Source of the DNA: Roseomonas aerilata DSM 19363
GTDB lineage: Bacteria; Pseudomonadota; Alphaproteobacteria; Acetobacterales; Acetobacteraceae
Reading direction: 5' to 3'
NCBI RefSeq assembly: GCF_000711725.1
Contig: NZ_JONP01000018.1
Location: forward strand, 1 to 64,000
Length of the DNA stretch: 64,000 nucleotides
Shown: positions 33,635 to 42,116 of the stretch, one piece after another
How the letters are laid out: each line of letters opens with the position of its first letter
Position numbering within the stretch: the first letter of the stretch is position 1
Translations under genes and position numbers: made by a program
The notes under the pieces: model-generated
The model's database searches: none
What the model was told of the DNA's origin: nothing
Seen by the model: the letters and a program-made list of their open reading frames with translations, nothing else

Positions 33635-34249
33635 CTAACCGAGGGAGCGGCTGACGACGCGCTCGATCTCGGCGCGCACCAGGCGCTCCATCAGGGCAGG
33701 CAGATGGGCGTCCATCCAGGCCTTCAGCATCGGCCGCAGCTCCTCGCGCACGACATCCTCGATGGAGGGGCCGGCGCGGTGCACGGGGGCGGAGCGCTCG
33801 GCCGCGACGGTGCGCGCGAGTTGGCCGAGGATGGCCGCGGCCGCGGCCGCCGTCGCCGGGGCGACGATGCTTTCGGAGGGATCGGAAGGCGCGGATTCGC
33901 TGGGCGGCGGAGGCATGGGGGCGGGCGGCATGGGCGGCTGGGCCATGGCGGGGGGCGGCGGGGCCGGGGCGGGCGCCGGCAGGGGTTCGGGCGCCGGCGG
34001 CCGCGGCTGACTCTCCGGCTCCAGCAGGGCCGGGCGGGCGGGGCCGGGCGCGGAGGGCGCGGGCGGCGGGGCCACGAGCATTTCCTCCGTGAGCACCAGC
34101 GGCTCCTCGGCCACGGCGGGCGCCGGGGCGGCAGCGGCGGGAGCCTCGGCGGGCGGGGCCGCCGCCTCCTCCTCGTTCAGGATCTTGCGGATGGAGGCGA
34201 GGATATCCTCCATCGACGGGTCCTGCCCGGGGGTTGTGGCGGCGGACAT
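33635..34249 (-). CDS. popZ: PopZ-like polar organizing protein (DUF2497)
   Basis: A 204-residue protein with PopZ architecture: a short N-terminal helix M-E-D-I-L-A-S-I-R-K-I-L-N-E-E-E (residues 13-28), a long proline/alanine-rich disordered linker (about 30-145), and a C-terminal helical block starting I-E-D-V-V-R-E-E-L-R-P-M-L (about 163-204) that mediates oligomerisation. In Caulobacter PopZ forms a polar microdomain that anchors ParB-parS and recruits cell-cycle regulators. Position between tolC and valS matches Caulobacter gene order, which supports the name. The linker here is proline-rich rather than strongly acidic, so condensate properties may differ. Confidence 0.87.
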   Translation of the reverse strand: MSAATTPGQDPSMEDILASIRKILNEEEAAAPPAEAPAAAAPAPAVAEEPLVLTEEMLVAPPPAPSAPGPARPALLEPESQPRPPAPEPLPAPAPAPPPPAMAQPPMPPAPMPPPPSESAPSDPSESIVAPATAAAAAAILGQLARTVAAERSAPVHRAGPSIEDVVREELRPMLKAWMDAHLPALMERLVRAEIERVVSRSLG

Positions 34250-34291
34250 GGTGCTTGGCTCTTTCCGGACGGCGTGGAAGGGGGCGGAGGT

Positions 34292-35761
34292 CTACTGGCG
34301 AACGGGCTGCGGCGCCGCGTAGTCGCCCAGCCCCGCCCAGCGGTCGCGCACCGCGCGGTAATAGGCCTCCTGGTCATAGAGCGCGACCGGCAGGGCGAGG
34401 TCTCGCGCCGTCAGCCGGCCGACGGCCTGGGCAAGGGAGTGGCTGGCGGTCACGACATTGGCGAGCGCGCGAACGAGCGAGACGCGGGCGTTCAGCAGCT
34501 CCTGCTCGGCGTTCAGCACGTCCAGCGTGGTGCGGCTGCCGACCACGGCCTCGCGCTGGACGCCATCGAGGGCGATCTCGGCCGCGCGGATCTGGGAGCG
34601 CACGCTGTCCACCGTCGCGCGGGCGCTGCCGAGCGTTTCCCAGGCCGTGGAGGCTTGGGAGGAGGCGGCGCGGCGCTGGTCGTCCACCACCTGGCGGAGC
34701 CGCGTCGCGTCCTGCCGGGCCTGGCGGACCTGCGAGTACTCGGCGCCGCCCTGGTAGAGCGGCACGGTGACCGTCGCCGTCACGCTCTCGCCGATGGCGC
34801 GGGAACCGAGGATGGTCTGGTTGTCGTTTCGGAAGGCCTGGGCCTGGAGGCTCGCCTGCGGCAGCAGGGTGCTCAGCTGCACGTCAATGAAGTCGCGCGC
34901 CGCCGCCTCGTCGAACAGGGCGGCCACGACCGCGGGGTTGTTGAGGGCGGCGACCTGGGCGGCGTCCTGGTTGTTGCGGGCGGCGGGCGTCAGCGGCTGC
35001 GGCGCCGTCAGGCGACTGGGTGCGAAGCCGATGGTCCGCAGGAAGGTGGCGCGGGAGTTCTGGAGCTGGCCCTCCGAGTCGGCGCGGGAGGCGCGCGCGC
35101 CGGCGAGACGCGATTCGGCCTGGGCCACGTCGGTGCGGGTGATCTCGCCGACCCGGAAGCGCTCGTTCGTGGCGTCCAGCTGACGCTGCAGCACCTGGGC
35201 GTTGTTCAGGTTAAGGCGAACCTCCTCCTGGAAGCGGATGACGTTGACATAGGCCGTGACGGTGTCCTGCAGCACCTGCTGCTCGGTCGCGAGCAGCCGG
35301 GCGCGCTGCGCGAGGACCTGGTTCTCGGCCCGGCGGGTGGAGGCCACGGTGCGGCCGCCGCGGTAGAGGGGCTGGGTAGCCGTCACGGCCACGCTGCCGA
35401 TGGCGCGGTCCTGGTCGCTGGTGACGCCGATGCGGCCGCCGTTGAGCAACTGAGAGCGCTGGCGGGCATTGGCCGCGGCATAGCCGACGCTGCCCGTGAT
35501 GCTCACGCTCGGCCGCCAGCCGGCGAGGGCCTGGGGCACGTTCTCGTCGACGACGCGAAGCTGCGCGCGCGCGGTGGCGAGCGTGGGGTTGTTGGCGTAG
35601 GTCTGAGCCAGCGCCTCCTGCAGCGTCTGGGCGGAGGCCGGGGCGACACCCATCAGCGCCGCCCCCATCAGAACGGCCAGCCCGAGCACGCCGGCGCCTG
35701 CGGCCGGGGCAGTGCTGCCCTTCTTCCGGAACGGGTGGCCCTTCGCGTGGCTGTGGGTCAT
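34292..35761 (-). CDS. tolC: TolC-family outer membrane efflux channel
   Basis: A 489-residue protein with an export signal (about 1-45, ending V-A-P-A-S-A-Q) and two repeats of the outer-membrane-efflux-protein domain. Typical segments are T-L-Q-E-A-L-A-Q-T-Y-A-N-N-P at the mature N-terminus, S-L-T/Q-A-L-Y-R-G-G-type loops (T-Q-P-L-Y-R-G-G and V-P-L-Y-Q-G-G), and V-L-N-A-E-Q-E-L-L-N-A near residue 415. As a trimer it forms the outer-membrane duct for tripartite efflux pumps and type I secretion. It lies 42 bases upstream of popZ and 191 bases downstream of the PCMT-like gene, the standard alphaproteobacterial order. Confidence 0.95.
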   Translation of the reverse strand: MTHSHAKGHPFRKKGSTAPAAGAGVLGLAVLMGAALMGVAPASAQTLQEALAQTYANNPTLATARAQLRVVDENVPQALAGWRPSVSITGSVGYAAANARQRSQLLNGGRIGVTSDQDRAIGSVAVTATQPLYRGGRTVASTRRAENQVLAQRARLLATEQQVLQDTVTAYVNVIRFQEEVRLNLNNAQVLQRQLDATNERFRVGEITRTDVAQAESRLAGARASRADSEGQLQNSRATFLRTIGFAPSRLTAPQPLTPAARNNQDAAQVAALNNPAVVAALFDEAAARDFIDVQLSTLLPQASLQAQAFRNDNQTILGSRAIGESVTATVTVPLYQGGAEYSQVRQARQDATRLRQVVDDQRRAASSQASTAWETLGSARATVDSVRSQIRAAEIALDGVQREAVVGSRTTLDVLNAEQELLNARVSLVRALANVVTASHSLAQAVGRLTARDLALPVALYDQEAYYRAVRDRWAGLGDYAAPQPVRQ

Positions 35762-35952
35762 CGGCTGCTATCCCTGATCGGCAGCGCCATGCCCCCTTGC
35801 GGGAAGCCGGCGGGCCGGATGGTCGTGGTTCCCGGCGATGCTAGCCCGCCCTGGTCCATCGCGGCCAGGATTGGCTTGCCGGGATTAGGGGATGGTTGAC
35901 GGCGCGGCCGGCGGGCCGGCGCAGGCCCCCTGCCCCGCCGGTCACTCCTCCT

Positions 35953-36615
35953 TCAGGCGAGCACGAAGCCGGGGCGCGGCGTGAAGGCCGGGAGAGGCGT
36001 GCCCTGGACGTCGAAGGCCTCCACCGCGCTGAAGGAGCCGCCCACGCGGCGGCCGAGGATGGCCGCGCCGACCCGGCCCGGCGGCTGGCGGATGGTGACC
36101 AGGCGGCCGCCCTCGGCGAGTTGCTCCACCAGGGCGGGCGGCACGGCGGGGATGGCGCCCTCCACCAGGATGAGGTCGAAGGGCGCCCCGGCCGGGAAGC
36201 CGGCCGTTGCCAGCCCCGCCTCGCGGCGGAGGGAGCCAGGGGGAAGGTGACAGGCCGCGATGTCCGTGCTGCCGAGGTCGGCCAGCACCGGGTCGTCCTC
36301 GAGCGCCACCACCTGCGCGCCCATATGCGCCAGCAGCGCGGCGCCGTAGCCCGTCCCGGCGGAGATCACGAGCACCCGCTCGCCCGGACGGGGGGTGGCG
36401 AGCTGGAGCATCCGCCCGATCGTCATCGGCTGGAGGAGAACCCGGCCGTTGCCCAGCGCCAGGTCCTCGTCCGCCAGGGCGCGCACGCGGAGCGCCTGCG
36501 GGACGAAGAGTTCCCGCGGCACTTCCAGCATCGCCAGAAGAATCCGGGGATCCGTCACCCGGTTGGGCCTGACCTGCCCGTCCACCATGCGCTTGCGCGC
36601 CTCGGCGAAATCCAT
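35953..36615 (-). CDS. Protein-L-isoaspartate O-methyltransferase family protein
   Basis: A 220-residue SAM-dependent methyltransferase of the PCMT family. It starts M-D-F-A-E-A-R-K-R-M-V-D-G-Q-V-R-P-N-R-V-T-D, the normal N-terminus of the alphaproteobacterial group found beside tolC. The substrate-side segment Q-P-M-T-I-G-R-M and SAM motif I V-L-V-I-S-A-G-T-G-Y-G-A-A are visible. Classical enzymes repair isoaspartyl residues; this shorter tolC-linked group may have lost or changed that activity, so I withhold the symbol pcm. The 191-bp gap to tolC is G+C-rich with inverted repeats but no convincing gene. Confidence 0.85.
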   Translation of the reverse strand: MDFAEARKRMVDGQVRPNRVTDPRILLAMLEVPRELFVPQALRVRALADEDLALGNGRVLLQPMTIGRMLQLATPRPGERVLVISAGTGYGAALLAHMGAQVVALEDDPVLADLGSTDIAACHLPPGSLRREAGLATAGFPAGAPFDLILVEGAIPAVPPALVEQLAEGGRLVTIRQPPGRVGAAILGRRVGGSFSAVEAFDVQGTPLPAFTPRPGFVLA

Positions 36616-36776
36616 GCCGCCGCTGCCTCATCAAGATTGAACCGGGCGGTTTATAGGCGCGGCGCGGCGCCGTTGGAAGGATGGGCGGTCAGGGAGCGTT
36701 CGCCCCTGCGTCTTCGCCAAGCCGGAGAGCCGGGTTGACCCGGCGGCCGATGGGGGCGATATCGGCCGGGCGTGCC

Positions 36777-36850
36777 GGCCCGATGGCAGAATGGTGATGC
36801 AACGGACTGCAAATCCGTGAATGTGGGTTCGATTCCCGCTCGGGCCTCCA
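36777..36850 (+). tRNA. tRNA-Cys (anticodon GCA)
   Basis: A 74-nt plus-strand cloverleaf with acceptor GGCCCGA/TCGGGCC, discriminator T and encoded CCA, anticodon stem ACGGA/TCCGT with loop CTGCAAA (anticodon GCA), and T-stem GTGGG/CCCGC with loop TTCGATT. It is followed 76 bases later by tRNA-Asn. Confidence 0.97.
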
Positions 36851-36926
36851 TCGCTTTCCCAACCCCCCTTGCGGCGGAAGAGAAGGCGCGGTATCCGGCG
36901 CGCCCCGCAAGAGATCGCGGGCCTGA

Positions 36927-37002
36927 TCCCCGATAGCTCAGCTGGTAGAGCACGCGACTGTTAATCGCTAGGTCGTTGGTTCGAGTCCAACTCGGGGAGC
37001 CA
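36927..37002 (+). tRNA. tRNA-Asn (anticodon GUU)
   Basis: A 76-nt plus-strand cloverleaf with acceptor TCCCCGA/TCGGGGA, discriminator G and encoded CCA, D-stem GCTC/GAGC, anticodon stem CGCGA/TCGCT with loop CTGTTAA (anticodon GTT), and T-loop TTCGAGT. A terminator starts eight bases after the CCA. Confidence 0.98.
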
Positions 37003-37009
37003 TTGCGGA

Positions 37010-37050
37010 AAGGGGGATGCGCCGGCCGGCGCGTCCCCCTTCTCTGTTTT
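37010..37050 (+). terminator. Rho-independent terminator after tRNA-Asn
   Basis: A 14-bp stem (37010-37023 with 37028-37041, one T-G pair) with loop GGCC, followed by CTCTGTTTT. It ends the tRNA-Cys/tRNA-Asn transcript and separates it from phnM. Confidence 0.85.
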
Positions 37051-37124
37051 GCGGTTTCGTGAACCGTGCCCCGGAGCCGCCCGCGGGGGCTTGCCCCGCC
37101 GCCGCGCTCGGGCAGAAGGGACGC

Positions 37125-38264
37125 ATGAACAACGAGACGATCCTGACCAACGCGCGGCTGGTGCTGCCGGACCGCGTTCTGGACGGCACGGTGGTGTTGC
37201 GCGGCGGCCTGGTGGCCGAGGTCTCGCCCGGGCGCAGCGCGGCGCCGGGCGCCGAGGACCTGGGCGGCGACTACCTCATCCCCGGCGTTGTCGATGTCCA
37301 CACGGACAACCTTGAGCGCCAGGTGCTGCCGCGGAGCATGGCGCGCTGGCCCTCTGTTTCCGCCTTCCTGGCCCATGATTCGCAGGTGGCCGTGGCCGGG
37401 GTGACCACGGTGCTGGACGCGCTCTGCCTGGGCGATCTCGGATTCGACGAGAGCCGGATGCAGACCGCCAGGGATGGGGTGCGCGACCTCGCGGCGCTGA
37501 CGGCGGCCGGGGTGCTCAAATCCGAGCACCTGCTGCACCTGCGCTGTGAGCTGCCCGCCACCGACATGCTGCCGATGCTGGAGGAATACCACGCCCATCC
37601 GTTTCTGCGGATGGTGAGCCTGATGGACCACACCCCAGGAGTCGGCCAGTACGCCGACGCCGACCGCTACCGCGCCATGCGGGTGAAGGGCGGCGCCTCG
37701 CCCGAGGCGGTGGAGCGGCGAATCGCGGAGCTGACGGCGCAGCGGGCGGAATGGTCCGAGCCGAATCGGCGGCGCCTGCTCGGCTTCTTCGCCGGACGCG
37801 ACGTGCCGCTGGCCACCCATGACGACTGGGATCCGGCCATCGTTGCCCGCAACGCCGCCGACGGAATCGCGATCAGCGAGTTCCCGGTGAACCTCGAGGC
37901 GGCGCGCGCGGCGCGGGAGCAGGGAATGGCGATTATCGCCGGCGCGCCGAACCTTGTCCGCGGCGGCAGCCATTCCGGCAACGTCTCGGCCGCCGAGCTG
38001 GCGCGGGAGGGGCTGGTGGACATCATCGCCTCCGATTACGTGCCGCCTGCGATGATCGAGGCGGCCTGGCGGCTGGCATCCGAGGGCGGGATGGACCTGC
38101 CGGCGGCGGTCGCGACGGTCTCGGCCAACCCGGCGCGCGCGCTGGGGCTGGAGGACCGGGGACGGATCGAGCCCGGGCTACGGGCGGACCTCGTCCGCCT
38201 GCGCGTCTTCGGGGACACGCCGATCGTCGAGGCCGTGTGGCGCGGAGGGGCGCGGATCGCATGA
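37125..38264 (+). CDS. phnM: Alpha-D-ribose 1-methylphosphonate 5-triphosphate diphosphatase (PhnM)
   Basis: A 379-residue amidohydrolase-fold enzyme. In the C-P lyase route PhnM removes pyrophosphate from ribosyl alkylphosphonate triphosphate before C-P bond cleavage by PhnJ. Family markers are I-P-G-V-V-D-V-H-T-D-N-L-E-R near residues 50-63 (metal site), V-S-L-M-D-H-T-P-G-V-G-Q-Y near 165-177, L-A-T-H-D-D around 228-233, and the end I-A-S-D-Y-V-P-P. ATG 37125 has AGAAGGG four bases upstream. The next gene overlaps it by 4 bases. None of phnGHIJKL, phnN or a phosphonate transporter is in the window, so either the core is elsewhere or this PhnM has another role. Confidence 0.92.
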   Translation: MNNETILTNARLVLPDRVLDGTVVLRGGLVAEVSPGRSAAPGAEDLGGDYLIPGVVDVHTDNLERQVLPRSMARWPSVSAFLAHDSQVAVAGVTTVLDALCLGDLGFDESRMQTARDGVRDLAALTAAGVLKSEHLLHLRCELPATDMLPMLEEYHAHPFLRMVSLMDHTPGVGQYADADRYRAMRVKGGASPEAVERRIAELTAQRAEWSEPNRRRLLGFFAGRDVPLATHDDWDPAIVARNAADGIAISEFPVNLEAARAAREQGMAIIAGAPNLVRGGSHSGNVSAAELAREGLVDIIASDYVPPAMIEAAWRLASEGGMDLPAAVATVSANPARALGLEDRGRIEPGLRADLVRLRVFGDTPIVEAVWRGGARIA

Positions 38265-38953
38265 TGGGCGTGGAGGCGCTGGCCCGCGTCGCCCTCTACT
38301 GGGCGCCGGCCGTGGACGACCCGCTGCACCGGCTGGGCAGCGCCTGGCTGGGACGGGACGCGGAGACGGGCGCCAGCCTGCCTCAGCCCGCGATTCCCAG
38401 CATTGACCTCGCGGCGCTGACCGCCGATCCCCGCCGCTACGGGCTGCACGCGACGCTGAAGCCGCCCTTCCACCTGACCGGCAGCTACGCCTCGCTGCAG
38501 GCCGACGCGGCCGCGCTGGCGGCGGGAACGGCGCCCTTCGAGCTGCCGCCGCTGGCGATCGCTTCGCTGGACGGCTTCCTCGCCCTGCGTGAATCCATCC
38601 CCTGCCCCGCCCTGCACGCCCTGGCCGATGCCCTCGTGGAGCGGCTGGACGGTCACCGCCGCCCGCCCGACGCGGCTGAGATCGCCCGCCGCCGCCCGGA
38701 ACGGCTCCGGCCGGAGGAGCGGGAGAACCTGCAGCGCTGGGGCTACCCGCATGTCTTCACCGATTGGCGCTTCCACGTGACGCTGACGCACCGGCTGACG
38801 CCCGAGCAAGCAGCCCTGGTGCGGCCCGCGGCGGAGGAGATGCTCGCTGAGGCGGCGGCCCGGCCGCGCCGGGTCACGGAGCTGTGCCTCTTCACCCAGG
38901 CCGCGCCTGGTGAGCCCTTCCTGATCGCCGAGCGGCTTCCGCTGGCGGGCTGA
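38261..38953 (+). CDS. DUF1045 / 2H-phosphoesterase-like phosphonate metabolism protein
   Basis: A 230-residue member of the DUF1045 family, annotated elsewhere as a putative phosphonate metabolism protein. It carries the two H-x-T motifs of the 2H phosphoesterase superfamily, H63-A-T65 (G-L-H-A-T-L-K-P-P-F) and H172-V-T174 (F-H-V-T-L-T-H), in the expected spacing. 2H enzymes open cyclic phosphodiesters, so it might replace PhnP, which opens ribosyl 1,2-cyclic phosphate made by C-P lyase; that is inference. ATG 38261 overlaps the phnM stop (ATGATG), so translation is coupled to phnM. Confidence 0.82.
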   Translation: MMGVEALARVALYWAPAVDDPLHRLGSAWLGRDAETGASLPQPAIPSIDLAALTADPRRYGLHATLKPPFHLTGSYASLQADAAALAAGTAPFELPPLAIASLDGFLALRESIPCPALHALADALVERLDGHRRPPDAAEIARRRPERLRPEERENLQRWGYPHVFTDWRFHVTLTHRLTPEQAALVRPAAEEMLAEAAARPRRVTELCLFTQAAPGEPFLIAERLPLAG

Positions 38954-39040
38954 GCGGCCCTGCCCCTTCCAAGGCGGCCGGAAGGGCTGCATGAGGGGAG
39001 GTGCCCGCCGCGCGACGGGGGGCCAGGGAGGAAAACGCCC

Positions 39041-40201
39041 ATGCAGGCAGCGAGCGACGTCCACGGCGAGCTTCGCGAGGCGGTGCGGGCGCTCTGCGCC
39101 GAGTTCCCTGCGGAGTATCACCGCAAGATCGACGCCGAGCGCGGCTATCCCGACGCCTTCGTGGAGGCGCTGACCAAGGCGGGCTGGCTGGCGGCCCTGA
39201 TCCCCGAGGAATATGGCGGCTCCGGGCTCGGGCTGGCGGAGGCCTCCATCATCATGGAGGAGATCAACCGCTCCGGCGGCAATTCGGGCGCCTGCCACGG
39301 CCAGATGTACAACATGGGCACGTTGCTGCGGCACGGCTCGGCCGAGCAGAAGGCACGTTACCTGCCGAGCATCGCGAGCGGCGAGCTGAGGTTGCAGTCC
39401 ATGGGCGTGACGGAGCCGACCACGGGCACGGACACGACGAAGATCAAGACCACCGCGGTGCGCCAGGGCGACCGCTACGTGGTGAACGGGCAGAAGGTCT
39501 GGATCTCGCGCGTCCAGCACTCGGAGCTGATGATCCTGCTCGCGCGGACGACGCCGCTGGCGGAGGTAAAGAAGAAGTCCGAGGGAATGTCGATCTTCCT
39601 CGTGGACCTGCGCGACGCGATCGGAAACGGCATGACCGTGCGCCCGATCGACAACATGGTGAACCACGAGACGAACGAGATCTTTTTCGACAACCTGGAA
39701 ATTCCGGCCGAGAACCTCATCGGCGAGGAGGGGCGCGGGTTCAAATACATCCTCGACGGACTGAACGCCGAGCGCACGCTGATCGCGGCCGAGTGCATCG
39801 GCGACGGCTACTGGTTCATCGACAAGGTCGTGCCCTATGTGAAGGAGCGCACCGTCTTTGGCCGGCCCATCGGCCAGAACCAGGGCGTGCAGTTCCCCAT
39901 TGCCGAGAGCTACATCGAGATCGAGGCCGCCAACCTCATGCGCTTCGAGGCCTGCCGCCTCTTCGACGCGAACCAGCCCTGCGGCGCGCAGGCGAACATG
40001 GCGAAATACCTCGCGGCCAAGGCGTCCTGGGAGGCGGCGAATGCCTGCCTGCAGTTCCACGGCGGCTTCGGCTTCGCGCATGAGTACGACGTGGAGCGCA
40101 AGTTCCGCGAGACACGGCTCTACCAGGTGGCGCCGATCAGCACGAACCTGATCCTCTCCTATGTCGCCGAGCACATCCTCGGCATGCCCCGCAGCTTCTG
40201 A
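39041..40201 (+). CDS. Acyl-CoA dehydrogenase
   Basis: A 386-residue FAD-dependent dehydrogenase of the acyl-CoA dehydrogenase family, introducing a C2-C3 double bond into an acyl-CoA. Domain order is the usual N-helical, beta (about 120-235), C-helical. Visible signatures are P-E-E-Y-G-G-S-G-L-G near residue 56, the FAD segment M-G-V-T-E-P-T-T-G-T-D-T, W-I-S-R, E-R-T-L-I-A-A-E-C-I-G, R-T-V-F-G-R-P-I-G-Q-N-Q and L-Q-F-H-G-G-F-G-F-A. The chain length and shape of its substrate cannot be read off. GGGAGGA lies nine bases before the ATG. It heads a three-gene operon with overlapping stops and starts. Confidence 0.93.
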   Translation: MQAASDVHGELREAVRALCAEFPAEYHRKIDAERGYPDAFVEALTKAGWLAALIPEEYGGSGLGLAEASIIMEEINRSGGNSGACHGQMYNMGTLLRHGSAEQKARYLPSIASGELRLQSMGVTEPTTGTDTTKIKTTAVRQGDRYVVNGQKVWISRVQHSELMILLARTTPLAEVKKKSEGMSIFLVDLRDAIGNGMTVRPIDNMVNHETNEIFFDNLEIPAENLIGEEGRGFKYILDGLNAERTLIAAECIGDGYWFIDKVVPYVKERTVFGRPIGQNQGVQFPIAESYIEIEAANLMRFEACRLFDANQPCGAQANMAKYLAAKASWEAANACLQFHGGFGFAHEYDVERKFRETRLYQVAPISTNLILSYVAEHILGMPRSF

Positions 40202-41331
40202 TGTCCGGATCGAAGCCGCTCGCGGGCTTGCTGGTCGTTTCGATGGAACAGGCGGTCGCCGCACCGCTCTGCGCGGGGCGGCTGGCGGATGCGGGCGCGC
40301 GGGTAATCAAGATCGAACGCGCGGAGGGGGACTTCGCGCGTGGCTACGACGCCGCCGCCGCCGGGCTTTCGAGCTACTTCGTCTGGCTGAACCGCGGGAA
40401 GGAAAGCGTCGTCCTCGACATCAAGGCGGAGGCGGACCTCGCGCTGCTGCGTCGCATGGTGGCGCGCGCGGATGTGTTCATCCAGAACCTCGCGCCCGGC
40501 GCCGCGGCCCGCGCGGGCTTCGGCAGCTCGGCGCTGCGCGCGGCGCATCCGCGCCTGATCACCGTGGATATCTCCGGCTACGGCGAGAGCGGCGAATACG
40601 CCGACATGAAGGCCTACGACCTGCTGGTGCAGGCGGAGAGCGGGCTCTGCGGCGTGACGGGACGGCCGGAAGGACCGGGACGCGTCGGCGTTTCCGTCTG
40701 CGACATCGCCTGCGGGATGAACGCCCACGCGGCCGTGCTGGAGGCGCTGATCGAGCGAGGGATCACCGGCCGCGGCAAGGGCATCGCCGTCTCCCTCTTC
40801 GACGGCATGGCGGACTGGATGAACGTGCCGCTCCTCTACTTCGAGGGCACCGGGCGCGCGCCCGAGCGCGTCGGCCTCGCCCATCCCTCGATCTGTCCCT
40901 ACGGCGCCTTCGGGACGGCGGACGGTGCACAGGTGCTCATCTCGATCCAGAACGAGCGGGAATGGGCGTCCTTCTGCGCAGCCTTCCTTGGCGAGCCCGT
41001 CCTGCCGGCACGTGAGGGCTTCCGCAGCAACGTGGAGCGCGTGGCGAACCGGGTGATGGTGGACGGGCACATCGCCCGGCATTTCGCCGCGCTGACGCGC
41101 GAAGAGGCGGCATCGCGGCTTCGCGCGGCGCGCACCGCCTTCGGCTTCGTGAACGACCTGGCCGGCCTCGCGCGGCACCCGGCGTTGCGCCGCGTGGTGC
41201 TGGAGACCCCGGGCGGCCCCGTGCGCGCGGCGGCGCCGGCCGCGTTGTTCAGCGACGGGGCGCGCGACCTCGGCCCCGTGCCCGCGCTCGGCGAGCACAC
41301 GGCACGCATAAAGGAGGAATTCGCGGCATGA
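40201..41331 (+). CDS. CaiB/BaiF (class III) CoA-transferase
   Basis: A 376-residue family III CoA-transferase, which moves CoA from a donor such as succinyl-CoA to a carboxylate. The catalytic aspartate is D140 in M-K-A-Y-D-L-L-V-Q-A-E-S-G-L. The N-terminal G-L-L-V-V-S-M-E-Q-A-V-A-A-P and K-I-E-R-x-E-G-D-F-A-R (normally P-x-G-D) blocks, and N-L-A-P-G-A, are typical. Family members activate carnitine, mesaconate, itaconate, formyl/oxalate and bile acids. The ATG is shared with the upstream stop (TGATG), and its own stop overlaps the lyase start by 4 bases, so the three proteins are made together. Confidence 0.9.
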   Translation: MSGSKPLAGLLVVSMEQAVAAPLCAGRLADAGARVIKIERAEGDFARGYDAAAAGLSSYFVWLNRGKESVVLDIKAEADLALLRRMVARADVFIQNLAPGAAARAGFGSSALRAAHPRLITVDISGYGESGEYADMKAYDLLVQAESGLCGVTGRPEGPGRVGVSVCDIACGMNAHAAVLEALIERGITGRGKGIAVSLFDGMADWMNVPLLYFEGTGRAPERVGLAHPSICPYGAFGTADGAQVLISIQNEREWASFCAAFLGEPVLPAREGFRSNVERVANRVMVDGHIARHFAALTREEAASRLRAARTAFGFVNDLAGLARHPALRRVVLETPGGPVRAAAPAALFSDGARDLGPVPALGEHTARIKEEFAA

Positions 41332-42116
41332 ACGGCGCCCCCATCGTCCCGCTCTTCGTTCCCGGCGACCGCCCGGAGCGCTTCGAGAAGGCTGCGTCTT
41401 CCGGCGCGGATGCGGTCATCATTGACCTTGAGGACGCGGTTGCGCCGGAGCGGAAAGAGGCTGCGCGGCGAGCGGCCGCCACCGCGTCACTCGCCCTGCC
41501 CGTCTTCGTGCGCGTGAACGCGGCGGGCACACCCTGGCACGCGGAGGATCTGGCCGCCCTGTCCGGCGCAGCGCTCGCTGGAGTCATCCTGCCTAAGGCC
41601 GAAGACCCGGCAGCGCTGGCGACGCTGCGCGCGCTGCTGCCGGACGAGGGCGTGGTGGTCGCGCTGGTGGAGTCCGCCCGTGGCCTTGCCGGGACGCGGG
41701 AACTGGCGCGGGCGGCCGGGCGCCTCGCCTTCGGCTCCATGGACTACGCCGCCGATCTCGGCTGTGCCCACACGCGGGAGGCGCTGCTGACGGCGCGGTC
41801 GGAACTCGTGCTCGCCTCGCGTCTCGCGGGCCTGCCCGCGCCGCTCGACGGCGTGACCGCCGCGATCGGGGACGAGGCGTTGACCGAAGCCGATGCCCGC
41901 CACGCGGCGGAACTCGGCTTCGGCGGCAAGCTCCTCATCCACCCGCGCCAGGTCGCGCCCGCGCTGCGCGGCTTCGCCCCGGGCGAGGAGGAGGTAGCCT
42001 GGGCGCGCCGCGTGCTCGCGAGCGAGGGCGACGGTGCGGTGAAGGTGGACGGGGCGATGATCGACGCGCCCGTCAGGATGCGCGCGGAGCGCATCCTGGC
42101 GCGCGCCCGCAGTTAG
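41328..42116 (+). CDS. CoA ester lyase, HpcH/HpaI - CitE-like
   Basis: A 262-residue TIM-barrel aldolase of the CitE/L-malyl-CoA lyase-like family, which cleaves beta-hydroxy-acyl-CoA esters such as malyl-, methylmalyl- or citramalyl-CoA into acetyl- or propionyl-CoA and an oxo acid. Key segments are L-F-V-P-G-D-R-P-E-R near the start, D-L-E-D-A-V-A-P at about 34-41 (acidic metal site), V-R-V-N, L-V-E-S-A-R-G-L near 114-121 and F-G-S-M-D-Y-A-A-D-L-G near 135-145, and the end K-L-L-I-H-P-R-Q. With the CoA-transferase and dehydrogenase it suggests a short dicarboxylate degradation route. It is convergent with the ThDP-enzyme gene, overlapping it by 4 bases. Confidence 0.88.
   Translation: MNGAPIVPLFVPGDRPERFEKAASSGADAVIIDLEDAVAPERKEAARRAAATASLALPVFVRVNAAGTPWHAEDLAALSGAALAGVILPKAEDPAALATLRALLPDEGVVVALVESARGLAGTRELARAAGRLAFGSMDYAADLGCAHTREALLTARSELVLASRLAGLPAPLDGVTAAIGDEALTEADARHAAELGFGGKLLIHPRQVAPALRGFAPGEEEVAWARRVLASEGDGAVKVDGAMIDAPVRMRAERILARARS

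Noticed and set aside
31020-33638. Open frame of 872 codons on the plus strand, antisense to valS
   Set aside because: It mirrors valS codon by codon; high G+C removes stops from antisense frames. The translation is low-complexity (H, R, G, A, E) with no domain.
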